64,000 nt of DNA from Methanococcoides sp052057775 (GCF_052057775.1 NZ_CP195121.1:248001-312000); one strand, 5' to 3'; shown: positions 19,137 to 28,035, counted from the first letter of the stretch. Notes: generated from the sequence alone by a model not told the origin. Made by a program: numbers and translations.

Positions 19137-19147
19137 TCGATCAGGCC
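19130..19147. terminator. 18-bp perfect palindrome spanning the ends of two convergent genes
   Basis: GGCCTGATCGATCAGGCC contains the stop codons of glmM (TGA on plus, 19134-19136) and of the DUF99 gene (TGA on minus, 19141-19143), four bases apart. It encodes an Ala-stop ending on both strands. It may act as a bidirectional transcription-end hairpin, though no long T-run follows on either side. Confidence 0.5.
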
Positions 19148-19725
19148 TTTCCCCTCGACTCGCCACAGATCATGCCTGTGGCGATCAGGTGGGCAACACG
19201 CAATGGTTCGGGAATATTGCCCCGGGTTGCTGACATCCTGACTATATCGCATGCCAGACAGGGCTCAATGCCTGCACACTGGATGAAAACAGGATTTGAG
19301 ACATCCTTAGATATTGTTTTAATGACCTTTCCCGCACTCAGGATCAACTGCAATCTTTTATCTGCATCAGGAAGATGACAAAGGGCTTTCTTTATTTTCT
19401 CAAGGTCGGGCACCTCACGCATAAGAACGATCACCGGAATGCCGGTTTCCCCGTTGAGCCTTACAATATCCACCGGATTGAAACCACCGTATGTGACCCC
19501 GTCCAGCATGATAACACGTATCTGACCATAATGCTTACTGGAGGTCACCATCCCAATGATCCTGTCGGTAGCATCCATCCCGTCGCGGGTTATCTCCGAT
19601 CGCATCACGCCATCCAGCCACTGGCCACCACGGAAGAAAGCTCCGACTATGAGTATGTTATCACGTATCAGTGCGGAATCATCTATTCCGAGTATCCTTA
19701 TCTCCGGTTTGATATGGAATACCAT
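19141..19725 (-). CDS. DUF99 family protein (UPF0215), endonuclease V-like fold
   Basis: 194-aa archaeal protein of unknown biochemical role. The family is related in fold to endonuclease V. Residues IRILGIDDS (about 8) and VIMLDGVTYGGFNPVDI (about 71) are its conserved Asp-containing blocks. It is convergent with glmM and starts just after PAN on the same strand. ATG 19725 (MVFHIKP) is preferred to the ATG six bases upstream. Confidence 0.82.
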   Translation of the reverse strand: MVFHIKPEIRILGIDDSALIRDNILIVGAFFRGGQWLDGVMRSEITRDGMDATDRIIGMVTSSKHYGQIRVIMLDGVTYGGFNPVDIVRLNGETGIPVIVLMREVPDLEKIKKALCHLPDADKRLQLILSAGKVIKTISKDVSNPVFIQCAGIEPCLACDIVRMSATRGNIPEPLRVAHLIATGMICGESRGKA

Positions 19726-19749
19726 GCTCACACGACCAAAATGACGGAT

Positions 19750-21033
19750 TTATGAGAACATCTGGAGCGACGGGTCGTTTATGATATCTGGTGAGGATAT
19801 GACCTTGTCCACTGCCTCAAGCATATTGTCCATAGTGATGTGGTCACTGTTCTGGCGAACTGCGAACATACCTGCCTCCATTACAACAGCACCTATATCC
19901 GCACCGCTTGCACCTTCGGTAAGCTTTGCCAGCTTCACAAGATCAACATTGCCATCGATAGAGAGACTTTCAGTGTGAATGCGGAATATGCTCTCACGCC
20001 CGGCCTGGTCAGGAAGCGGGATCTGTATCACACGGTCGAACCTTCCGGGACGGATTATCGCCGGGTCAAGCACATCCGGACGATTGGTTGCAGCTATTAT
20101 GCGAATATCGCCCCTGTTATCGAACCCGTCCATCTCTGCAAGCAGTTGCATCAGGGTTCGCTGAACCTCACGATCAGCTCCGTTTGTATCATTCAACCTT
20201 GTAGCTGCAATGGCATCAAGCTCATCGATGAATATGATAGCAGGTGCCTTCTTCCGTGCCATCTCGAAGATATCGCGCACAAGTTTTGCACCGTCACCTA
20301 TGTACTTCTGCACAAGTTCGGAACCTACCACCCTTATGAAAGTGGCATTGGTCCTGTGAGCCACCGCCCTGGCAAGCAAGGTCTTCCCGGTACCCGGCGG
20401 ACCATAGAGCAACACACCCTTTGGCGGAGATATGCCTATGCGTAAGAAGGATTCAGGTCTTGTGAGCGGAAGTTCCACTGACTCAATTACCTCCCGTATC
20501 TGGTCATCAAGTCCGCCGATCTGAGAGTAGTCCACCTCCTGGGAACCTATGACCTCCATGGCAGAGATGACAGGCTCATCTGAAATGGGGATAACATCCA
20601 CTACCGCCAGGGTCTGCTGGTTCAAAGCCACCCTTGAGCCGGGAACCAGAAGATCGGAATCGATGTCCCTGGACGCATTCACAAGGAACTGAGGACCGGT
20701 ACTGCTTCTGATCAGAACCCTTCCGTCATCAAAGACATCGACCACGTTAGCAACCACAAGAGGCACCGATTTCAACCGGTCCAGCTCTGACTGCAGCCTC
20801 TGCGACTCACGTTCGTACTTGAGCTTCTGCGATTCCATAAATCTCTTTTCGGACTCGATCTGGCCACATTGCTCTTTGAGTAACATGTTACGGGACTCAA
20901 GCTGTTTCATACGGTCCAGAAGATACTTTGAAAAATCCTCATCGCTTCCGGAACCATACTCCCCGGCATTATTCACAATACTGTGGAAACTGTAGTTATC
21001 ATTTCCTGATTCTTCATCTATTGTTTCGCTCAT
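19750..21033 (-). CDS. pan: Proteasome-activating nucleotidase PAN
   Basis: AAA ATPase that unfolds proteins for the 20S proteasome, 427 aa. An N-terminal coiled coil lies about residues 35-90 (LLDRMKQLESRNMLL), an OB domain about 92-150, and the AAA domain has GPPGTGKT (Walker A), IIFIDELDAI (Walker B) and AATNRPDVLDPAIIRPGRFDR. The C-terminus reads LQMFS. PAN normally ends in a hydrophobic-Tyr-X tail that docks into the 20S ring; here Phe occupies the Tyr place. It is divergent from MBF1. Confidence 0.93.
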   Translation of the reverse strand: MSETIDEESGNDNYSFHSIVNNAGEYGSGSDEDFSKYLLDRMKQLESRNMLLKEQCGQIESEKRFMESQKLKYERESQRLQSELDRLKSVPLVVANVVDVFDDGRVLIRSSTGPQFLVNASRDIDSDLLVPGSRVALNQQTLAVVDVIPISDEPVISAMEVIGSQEVDYSQIGGLDDQIREVIESVELPLTRPESFLRIGISPPKGVLLYGPPGTGKTLLARAVAHRTNATFIRVVGSELVQKYIGDGAKLVRDIFEMARKKAPAIIFIDELDAIAATRLNDTNGADREVQRTLMQLLAEMDGFDNRGDIRIIAATNRPDVLDPAIIRPGRFDRVIQIPLPDQAGRESIFRIHTESLSIDGNVDLVKLAKLTEGASGADIGAVVMEAGMFAVRQNSDHITMDNMLEAVDKVISSPDIINDPSLQMFS

Positions 21034-21116
21034 AGTTCCGAATATTATTTAAGTAGAAACGATATATAGCCCTTTCGAAAAGAGCAATGCAAAGACACTT
21101 CAAGAGATGATACCAA

Positions 21117-21611
21117 ATGCAATGCGAAATATGTGGCACAGAGATAAGAGGGCAGCCAATAGAAGTCACAATCGATGGAAGCCAACTTAAAGTGTGCAGC
21201 AAATGTTCACAATATGGAACAGCAGTAAAAGCACGTTCACCTGTATCCAGGAAGATATCACCAGTAGCTCCAAAAACAAGCGTAGCTGCCCCAAAGAGGA
21301 CCGGCCCGCGACGCGATCCTTTCGCAGAGCTTAGTGATGAACTCGTTGATGACTATGAGAAGATCATACACGATGCCCGTGAAAAACGGGGATGGACACA
21401 GGAAGTACTTGCCGCAAAGATAAAGGAAAAAGCATCACTTATCAAAAAGATCGAACGTGGAGAGATCGTTCCGGAAGATTCTGTAAGAAGGAAGATCGAA
21501 AAGGCATTGAACATCCAGCTTACAGAACGCGTTGGTGAAGGAGACTGGAATGCTGACCGCCTTAACAGGGGGACCACACTCGGCGATATCGTGACGATAA
21601 AGAGAAAATAA
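21117..21611 (+). CDS. Multiprotein bridging factor 1 homolog (MBF1)
   Basis: Archaeal MBF1, 164 aa. A zinc ribbon (CEIC...CSKC, residues 3-30) precedes a Pro/Arg-rich linker and a cro-type HTH (about 78-135: RGWTQEVLAAKIKEKASLIKKIERG). The family interacts with basal transcription or the ribosome in archaea. It is divergent from pan across an 83-bp region with TATA-like stretches for both genes. Confidence 0.9.
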   Translation: MQCEICGTEIRGQPIEVTIDGSQLKVCSKCSQYGTAVKARSPVSRKISPVAPKTSVAAPKRTGPRRDPFAELSDELVDDYEKIIHDAREKRGWTQEVLAAKIKEKASLIKKIERGEIVPEDSVRRKIEKALNIQLTERVGEGDWNADRLNRGTTLGDIVTIKRK

Positions 21612-21623
21612 AAGAACAGACCG

Positions 21624-21653
21624 GATCATCCACAAGATGATCTTTCTTTTTTT
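21624..21653 (+). terminator. Intrinsic terminator after MBF1
   Basis: GATCATC (21624-21630) pairs with GATGATC (21636-21642) around a five-base loop and is followed by a T-rich run to 21653. Confidence 0.7.
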
Positions 21654-21701
21654 ACGGTCAGGTTTAAAGTAGCAATATATTAACCAGGAAAAGGAAAAAA
21701 C

Positions 21702-22511
21702 ATGCAGCTTACAGACAGGAAGATAGGATTCATAGGCACAGGAAAAATGGGAGAATCCCTTATCAGAGGAATTCTCGGAGCACACAGCGATATCAAGATC
21801 TATGCAAGCGATGTCTATGAACCTGCTCTTGAAAGACTCAACAGTGAACTTGGCATCAATGTATCCACCGATAATGCCAACACCATAGGGAACTCCGACA
21901 TTGTTGTACTTGCAATAAAACCACAGATACTCAAGGACATACTTGCACAGATCAGGGAACAGATCACAGCAGACAAACTTGTGATATCAATTGCAGCAGG
22001 CGTCCCTGTCTCAGCCATCGAGGATGAGCTCAACAACGACGCAAGGGTCATAAGAGTAATGCCAAATATCGCTGCAACAGTTGCAGAAGCGGCATCAGCC
22101 ATCTGCACCGGCACAAATGCAACTGCAGAAGATGCAGAGGTTACACTTGAGATCTTCAGGTCCCTTGGAAGTGCCATACAGGTGCCGGAAAAGCTCATGG
22201 ATGCCGTCACCGGACTTTCAGGAAGCGGCCCTGCATACATATTCCCAATCATAGAGGCAATGGCTGACGGTGCTGTCTACGAAGGGCTTGACCGCGCAAG
22301 CGCCATAACACTTGCCGCACAAACAGTCCTTGGTGCTGCAAAGATGGTACTTGAAACAGGAATGCACCCGGGAGAACTTAAGGATATGGTAACATCCCCT
22401 GCGGGCACCACTATCCGAGGAATACACGTCCTTGAAGAAAGCGGAGTCAGAGCTGCTTTCATGAATGCGGTCATCGCATCTGCTGAAAGGTCAAAGGAGC
22501 TAGGCAAATAA
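21702..22511 (+). CDS. proC: Pyrroline-5-carboxylate reductase
   Basis: Last step of proline synthesis: reduces 1-pyrroline-5-carboxylate with NAD(P)H. The 269-aa length is typical. The Rossmann motif GFIGTGKMGESLI (about residue 9) and the C-terminal signature GLSGSGPAYIFPIIEAM (about 168) are clear. The sequence gives no reason to link it to pyrrolysine. Confidence 0.94.
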   Translation: MQLTDRKIGFIGTGKMGESLIRGILGAHSDIKIYASDVYEPALERLNSELGINVSTDNANTIGNSDIVVLAIKPQILKDILAQIREQITADKLVISIAAGVPVSAIEDELNNDARVIRVMPNIAATVAEAASAICTGTNATAEDAEVTLEIFRSLGSAIQVPEKLMDAVTGLSGSGPAYIFPIIEAMADGAVYEGLDRASAITLAAQTVLGAAKMVLETGMHPGELKDMVTSPAGTTIRGIHVLEESGVRAAFMNAVIASAERSKELGK

Positions 22512-22632
22512 AGCCAGCTTTCTTTTTTAATTTCAAAATTGAAAAACAAAGAACAATATCCAAAGATTGATATATCGGGATGACCGTATTCATTTTATTA
22601 AACTTCAATCAAGTTTATTGTGGGGACTAAAA

Positions 22633-22980
22633 ATGAAATCTTTTGCTGTAATTCGGGCAGAGGACCCGAATAAGATAAAAATAGCTTTGCACGATCTAGA
22701 ACACTATGGGAGTATGAAGTTCGGATCGAATCCGAAAAGGATCGAACCATCTTATGCAGACCAGCTTCTTGTAAGCGTTTCCGGAGTACCGCTAAAATCG
22801 AAGTGCAACTCTGCGGCCCTTGTAGAACTGGAAACAAATGCAGGTGCTGCGATCAGTAAGTTAAGGAAGATACATCCACCAGCACATGTTGTGATAGTCA
22901 GTCCAAGACATGATGCTTTTGAGGAACTTGCAGACAATTCTGAACTTTACCCTGAGTTTGACAGGGCATTCGAAGTATAA
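22633..22980 (+). CDS. DUF356 protein of methanogens
   Basis: 115-aa protein of a family confined largely to methanogens, function unknown. ATG 22633 (MKSFAVIRAED) follows GTGGGGA at ribosome-binding distance; the longer frame from 22567 has no such site. It has an alpha/beta character with no membrane segment and no Cys cluster. Confidence 0.75.
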   Translation: MKSFAVIRAEDPNKIKIALHDLEHYGSMKFGSNPKRIEPSYADQLLVSVSGVPLKSKCNSAALVELETNAGAAISKLRKIHPPAHVVIVSPRHDAFEELADNSELYPEFDRAFEV

Positions 22981-22984
22981 ACGT

Positions 22985-23016
22985 GGCTTACCATAAAGCC
23001 GCATCATTTCTTTTTT
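22985..23016 (+). terminator. Terminator after the DUF356 gene
   Basis: GGCTT (22985-22989) and AAGCC (22996-23000) form a short stem followed by a T-rich tract ending in six T residues. From here to the tRNA at 23206 I see no gene. Confidence 0.5.
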
Positions 23017-23205
23017 CAACAATCATCATTCTTCTTAATAACCATCATTCCTTTCTGATAGATCAGATCTCATTTTACGGACGGTCATTAACATCTGCGG
23101 TCAGAACATAGCAGATGCCAGCAGAGGACCAGTCAGATAAACGCAGAAAGTATGCCACATATCAACAAGGCAATTATCAAAACATCCAGAGAATAGTAAA
23201 AGGAA

Positions 23206-23280
<75 letters not shown>

Positions 23281-23290
23281 ACGGTAATAG

Positions 23291-23311
23291 GGTGCTTCAT
23301 TGCGAAGCACC
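23291..23311. repeat. 8-bp perfect inverted repeat in the tRNA-His leader
   Basis: GGTGCTTC (23291-23298) and GAAGCACC (23304-23311) flank five bases, ten bases upstream of the mature tRNA-His 5' end. No T-run follows, so it is more likely a leader structure than a terminator of thi4. Confidence 0.5.
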
Positions 23312-23367
23312 TTATACTAGTACTTTTATTAGATAAACTTTTTGGCTCAAAACCCGGGATTGAGGAG

Positions 23368-24144
23368 TTATTTAAGCCTCTCAATGATAAGATCTGCCAC
23401 CTGTTTACCTGAAATGAGCATTCCACCGAACACAGGACCCATACGTGGGGCACCAGCAACAGCATTAGCTGCCATACCATCAACATACAGGTTTGGATAC
23501 ACTTCCTTTGTTGTCTCCACAAGCATGCGTTCTCCGACGTCTGCCCACATTGGTTTTTCACCTACGACACCAAGTTCGCCCAGCTTTGCCCCGGGAACCT
23601 TGCGCTGTACAGTGTTACAGACAGCTGCCTCATGCCCGGTACCATCGACAACCACTCTGGCACGAATTGCCAGCGGGTCAACATGGAGTCTGCCGATCTC
23701 CACAGCAGTCCAGTTGATTACAAGACCGCATACCTCATCGTTGTCCCTTATCATGACGTCCTCAACATTAACGAGGTTAAAGATCTCGGCTCCTGCAGTT
23801 GTTGAAGCGCTTATGAGCTTTCCGACAGCTTCGACGGAATTAGCAATATAGTAACCTTCCTCGTATTCATGGTAGTTAATGTCGAAATCATCGAGGATAT
23901 GACGTGCCTCTTCCTGGACAACTATACGAGGGAACATCATACCGCCGGCCCACATGCCTCCACCGACAGACAATTTCTTTTCATAGATAACCGTTTTTAA
24001 GCCTGCCTCTGCAAGGTATTTTGCAGCTACAAGGTTTGCAGGGCCTCCACCTACAAGTGCCACATCAACTTCGGTATAATCAAGGAATACTTTAGAGAAC
24101 TCATCTATAATCGCTCTTGAAATCGTGACCTCATCAAGTTTCAT
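23368..24144 (-). CDS. thi4: Thiazole synthase Thi4 (archaeal, sulfide-dependent type)
   Basis: Builds ADP-thiazole for thiamine from NAD and glycine, 258 aa. A FAD/NAD Rossmann motif VALVGGGPANLVAA (residue 28) is followed by EKKLSVGGGMWAGGMMF, INWTAVE and the C-terminal GPVFGGMLISGKQVA. The yeast enzyme uses its own Cys as sulfur donor, while characterised archaeal enzymes have His there and use sulfide. In this region the protein has GTGHEAAVCN (His171, Cys176); which residue aligns with the yeast Cys needs an alignment. Confidence 0.9.
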   Translation of the reverse strand: MKLDEVTISRAIIDEFSKVFLDYTEVDVALVGGGPANLVAAKYLAEAGLKTVIYEKKLSVGGGMWAGGMMFPRIVVQEEARHILDDFDINYHEYEEGYYIANSVEAVGKLISASTTAGAEIFNLVNVEDVMIRDNDEVCGLVINWTAVEIGRLHVDPLAIRARVVVDGTGHEAAVCNTVQRKVPGAKLGELGVVGEKPMWADVGERMLVETTKEVYPNLYVDGMAANAVAGAPRMGPVFGGMLISGKQVADLIIERLK

Positions 24145-24341
24145 ATTATTGCCTCATGATAATTAAAAATCCAAGTGGTGATTGGAAACATGTATCTTAA
24201 AGTTATTGGAACCGGCAAAGACGGTATACAGTGAGGACAATATCATGAAGTAGATGGAACTGAATACAAAAAACGACAGCTTGTGAGAGAAAAAAGAGTG
24301 GACAAAACGGAAATGGAGTGATCAAATAAATTATTCTGCAT

Positions 24342-25820
24342 TTAAGGTTTTCTCAGAGTGAACCAGAAAACACTTCCCTGTCCTTCAGGATTATCTTCAA
24401 CACCTACTTTGCCCTCATGGAGTTCAACGATCCTTTTCACAATAGCAAGACCAAGACCTGTACCTTTGATATTGCCCTTATCCAGCCTCTTGAAACGTTC
24501 AAAGACAAGTTCCTTGTCCCCATCAAGTATACCAGACCCCTGATCAATGACCCTGACATTCCATTCGTTACCGGAATCATCAATTTTCACAGTAACGACC
24601 GATCCCCGAGGACTGTATTTAATTGCATTTGAGATCAGGTTCATGAAAACCTGTTCGATCATCGGATCTGCAAGTGCAGGATAAGAACCCCCAATTCCGA
24701 TCCTCAGTTCGATCCTGTTCTCCTCCAGCTGTGATTCAAGGGACTGGGCAGCATTCTCAACCACCTCACCAAGATCCAGGGGCTTCAACTTCACCTGAGA
24801 AACAGATTCAACCTTTGCAAAAGTGGCTGCACTACTTATCATGGTGATCAGCTTATCGTTAGTACGCTTTATTGACTGGAGCATACGGAAATCCCCCTCC
24901 TGAAGTTTTCCCCTTTTGAGGAGAAGGTCCGTAAAACCTTTTACTGCACCTGCCGGGTTCATCAGGTCATGCCTGATTATATCGATAAAGAGGTCCTTCA
25001 GTTCATTGGAGTGCTCGAGTTCTTCGGCATATTTTTTCAGCCCCGTTTCTGCCCTCATACGTTCGGTGATGTCTTCACCTGAGGTCAGAACACCCGTAAC
25101 ATTTCCATTCTTATCAGTAAGAAGAGAATTATGCCAGCTAATAAGTCTTTCTTCACCATCAGCTTTGATTATCCGGCTCTCACAGTACTCGAACTTACCC
25201 ATATCCCCCTCAAGCATTTTGCAGAACATCTTTTTCATATATTCTGCATCCTTTGCAGGGAGGAAAGAATCGAACCAGTTCTTCCCAAGGACAGCATCCT
25301 CGCTTCTGCCAAGGACCTCGCAGCCTTTCCTGTTAACAAGAGTGACATTCTGTTCCCGGTCCAGCGCCAGAAGGATCACACCTGCAACGTCAAGATAGTT
25401 CTGTGCCTGATCACGCTGTGCTACGAGACTATTGTGCAGTTGTTTGATCTTCAGTAGAGACCTTACGCGAGTCTCCAGTTCAAGCCGGTCTACGGGTTTT
25501 GAAAGAAAATCATCCGCACCTGCCTCTATGCTCCGGATCTTGTCTTCCTTGCCGGACAGGGCAGTCACCATAACAACAGGTATGAAATTGTAAAGAGGAT
25601 CCTCCTTTAAAGCCTTACATACATCAAAACCACTCAGGTCCGGCATCATTACATCGAGAAGGACAAGGTCGATATCTTCATTCCTGACTATCTCAAGCCC
25701 TTCTGCTCCACCGTAGGCCGGGACCACATCATAATCCCCGGAAAGATAGACCTCCATAAGCTCTACATTCAGCGGTTCATCATCGACAATGAGTATTTTT
25801 GGAAGGGGAGCATCGTTCAT
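24342..25820 (-). CDS. Hybrid sensor histidine kinase (REC-PAS-HisKA-HATPase)
   Basis: 492-aa cytoplasmic signalling protein. An N-terminal receiver domain occupies residues 8-125 (ILIVDDEPLN; phospho-Asp in VLLDVMMPD; SKPVDR). A PAS domain lies about 140-260, then the histidine phospho-acceptor HDLMNPAGAVKGF (about 286) and the ATPase domain with N, G1 and G2 boxes (NLISNAIKYSP, DQGSGI, GTGLGLAIVKRI). No transmembrane segment is present. It lies 21 bp downstream of the UAG-containing receiver gene, its likely partner. Confidence 0.9.
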   Translation of the reverse strand: MNDAPLPKILIVDDEPLNVELMEVYLSGDYDVVPAYGGAEGLEIVRNEDIDLVLLDVMMPDLSGFDVCKALKEDPLYNFIPVVMVTALSGKEDKIRSIEAGADDFLSKPVDRLELETRVRSLLKIKQLHNSLVAQRDQAQNYLDVAGVILLALDREQNVTLVNRKGCEVLGRSEDAVLGKNWFDSFLPAKDAEYMKKMFCKMLEGDMGKFEYCESRIIKADGEERLISWHNSLLTDKNGNVTGVLTSGEDITERMRAETGLKKYAEELEHSNELKDLFIDIIRHDLMNPAGAVKGFTDLLLKRGKLQEGDFRMLQSIKRTNDKLITMISSAATFAKVESVSQVKLKPLDLGEVVENAAQSLESQLEENRIELRIGIGGSYPALADPMIEQVFMNLISNAIKYSPRGSVVTVKIDDSGNEWNVRVIDQGSGILDGDKELVFERFKRLDKGNIKGTGLGLAIVKRIVELHEGKVGVEDNPEGQGSVFWFTLRKP

Positions 25821-25841
25821 ATTTCACACCTGAATAAAAAA

Positions 25842-26213
25842 TTAAACAGAAGATCCCATGTATTCAGCTATCTGAGCACGGAACAGTGGAACATCGATGG
25901 GTTTGGAGATATATCCGGTACACCCTGCATCAAGGAACTTTTGCCCATCACCGGTCATAGAATGTGCGGTCAGGGCCACAACAGGGATATCAGCGGTCTC
26001 CGGGTCGTTCTTAAGATGCCACAGGACCTCAAGACCATCCATACGCGGAAGCTGCATATCCAGCAATATGAGCTCATAATTTCCACCCCTAACTTCATCG
26101 AGGGCCTGTGCTCCATCTTTTGCCTGACCTACAGCATAGCCCTAGGATTCCAGCAGGACCACGGTCAGTTCCATATTCATAGGATTGTCTTCCACAACAA
26201 GGATCTTACCCAT
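25842..26213 (-). CDS. Response-regulator receiver protein with in-frame UAG (codon 24)
   Basis: Stand-alone CheY-like receiver, 123 residues if UAG is decoded. The ATG at 26213 starts MGKILVVEDNPMN; after LLES comes TAG (26144-26142), then the same frame goes on as GYAVGQAKDG to a TAA at 25844-25842. All receiver landmarks are intact: E8-D9 acid pair, D52 phospho-acceptor, TAHS, and SKPID lysine. Codon 24 lies at the end of helix 1. With a complete pyl cassette 16 kb away, decoding as pyrrolysine is plausible; a nonsense mutation is the alternative. It is co-oriented with the hybrid kinase. Confidence 0.8.
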
Positions 26214-26440
26214 TATTAACACCATTTTCAGACCGACAGATTTCAGTATATCATTACACAAAGCCTTTCCATAAAAAGAAAGGCAATGGTATCACATATC
26301 AGGACAACATAAATGGAACATATATTTAGAACTATCACTCTTCCTTACGATATATCACAGGTAATTATATAATTTATCCCGTTAAGGTCATATACCGAAA
26401 TGTAATTAGGAACCTAATCCACGGATCAAATGATAGTATC

Positions 26441-27652
26441 ATGAGACCACACATAACTTCAAAGGAGAAAACTGCAGGAAATAGATTAAATCAGATCACC
26501 TGCATACCCAGCCTAAGAACAAAAAGAGTTGATAAAATAGTCCGATCGGCACAGAAGACAACGCTAAAAAGAAATCGGGAAGAGAACACTGATCCTTCCG
26601 ATTCCACCGCAGACATAGTCATATTAAAACCAAAAGGATATCCACTAAGCAGTATGCTTGACGAATACCCGGAGATAGAGGACCCGGAGATCTTCGAGCA
26701 ATATGCAAGGAAACAATGGAAAGGATCCGTAGTACGTAAAGGAGAATACCTTTTCGACCACAGGATGTATCCGGACTTTGCCTACAAGGTTCTCGACGTC
26801 GAGCCACCAGAGTCTGTCATCGGGATAGAGACCATAATAATAGTCAACGAAGAGGAAAAGGAGAACGTTTCTGCGGAACCCTCCACAGGCATAACGTTCG
26901 ATGATGTCATCGGACAGAAGAATGCACGCCGAAAATGCAAGCTGATCGAGCGCTTCCTGGAAGAGCCGGAAAGATTTGGAAAATGGGCACCCCGCAATGT
27001 GCTGTTCTTCGGACCTTCAGGTACCGGAAAGACGATGCTTGCAAAGGCCCTTGCGAACAAGACCGATGTACCGCTCCTTCCAATAAAGGCCACACAGCTG
27101 ATTGGGGAGTTCGTAGGAGAAGGCGCACGTCAGATCCACCAGCTTTACGACAGGGCCGAAGAAATGCAGCCATGCATAATCTTTATTGATGAACTGGATG
27201 CCATCGCACTGGACAGGAGATTCCAGGAACTTAGAGGAGACGTTGCAGAGATAGTGAACGCACTTCTTACCGAGATGGATGGCATCGTTGAACGCCAGGG
27301 AGTCTGCACCATAGGAGCAACCAACCGCATAGACAGCCTTGATGCTGCCGTAAGGAGCCGTTTCGAGGAAGAGATCGAGTTCATATTACCTGATGAGCAG
27401 GACCGGCATAGCATAATCGAACAGAATATAAGTACATTCCCCATCAATGCAGGAGATATCGATCTTCAGCGGATCGCAAAGCTCACAGCAGGACTCTCAG
27501 GAAGGGATATCGTTGAAAAAGTGCTCAAGACCGCCCTCCATCAGGCTATAATCGATGACAGAGACGAGGTCGGGCAGGACCTTTTTGAGAATGCGATATC
27601 AAGATTGGTGAAAAAAGAAGACACCGGTGCCCTGAGTAGACTTTATATATGA
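26441..27652 (+). CDS. AAA ATPase with proteasome-docking C-terminus (AMA-like)
   Basis: 403-aa AAA protein. The N-terminal ~150 residues lack the PAN coiled coil. The AAA core has FGPSGTGKTMLAKAL (Walker A, about residue 190), IIFIDELDAIAL (Walker B) and IGATNRIDSLDAAVRSRF. It ends LSRLYI: the last three residues L-Y-I are a hydrophobic-Tyr-X motif of the kind that opens the 20S proteasome gate. Methanogens and Archaeoglobus have an AMA family of proteasomal AAA ATPases, and the size and tail fit it. A 27693-27962 small gene follows after 40 bp. Confidence 0.75.
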   Translation: MRPHITSKEKTAGNRLNQITCIPSLRTKRVDKIVRSAQKTTLKRNREENTDPSDSTADIVILKPKGYPLSSMLDEYPEIEDPEIFEQYARKQWKGSVVRKGEYLFDHRMYPDFAYKVLDVEPPESVIGIETIIIVNEEEKENVSAEPSTGITFDDVIGQKNARRKCKLIERFLEEPERFGKWAPRNVLFFGPSGTGKTMLAKALANKTDVPLLPIKATQLIGEFVGEGARQIHQLYDRAEEMQPCIIFIDELDAIALDRRFQELRGDVAEIVNALLTEMDGIVERQGVCTIGATNRIDSLDAAVRSRFEEEIEFILPDEQDRHSIIEQNISTFPINAGDIDLQRIAKLTAGLSGRDIVEKVLKTALHQAIIDDRDEVGQDLFENAISRLVKKEDTGALSRLYI

Positions 27653-27692
27653 AAAACGGAACCTTTAACCCCAATAGGTGAAATGTGATACT

Positions 27693-27962
27693 ATGACCAC
27701 CATCAGTGAAAATGACAGGTTCGAATGCAGAGTAGTGAATATAATTGATAACCTGAAGCAGTGGAAAGGAGTTACCGTGGAAGATTTCGATTCCGGCGGC
27801 AGGGTGTACTTTGCCAGGGTCAGGGCCGAAGGTTTCAACATCAGCATAGGCGATTCGCTCTACATTGGAATAAAGGAACTGCCTTATGGATTGGAAGAGA
27901 TGTCCATGGAAGTCCACCTCTACGATGAAGACGATAACGAACTGGACTGGACGATACTCTGA
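27693..27962 (+). CDS. Small acidic protein of unknown function
   Basis: 89 aa, predicted mostly beta, rich in Asp/Glu (HLYDEDDNELDWTIL at the end), without Cys clusters or membrane segments. AGGTGA (27676-27681) lies upstream. It follows the AMA-like gene by 40 bp and may be a co-expressed partner. I do not recognise the family. Confidence 0.65.
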   Translation: MTTISENDRFECRVVNIIDNLKQWKGVTVEDFDSGGRVYFARVRAEGFNISIGDSLYIGIKELPYGLEEMSMEVHLYDEDDNELDWTIL

Positions 27963-28035
27963 GAATAGAAAGGCATTTGACTTCCATATCTTTTTTTAAT
28001 TGTCGTTGCGCTTTTTTTCATTAATTCAGTCCTGT

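Noticed and set aside
19375..19755. 126-codon frame opposite the DUF99 gene
   Set aside because: It is fully antisense to a well-supported gene and has no motif or start signal.
21702..22511. proC as a Pyl-pathway gene because of its pyrroline substrate
   Set aside because: All motifs are those of ordinary proline synthesis, it lies 20 kb from the pyl genes, and PylD already covers the ring-forming step.
22567..22632. Upstream extension of the DUF356 protein
   Set aside because: The added residues do not look like part of the family, and GTGGGGA lies before ATG 22633.
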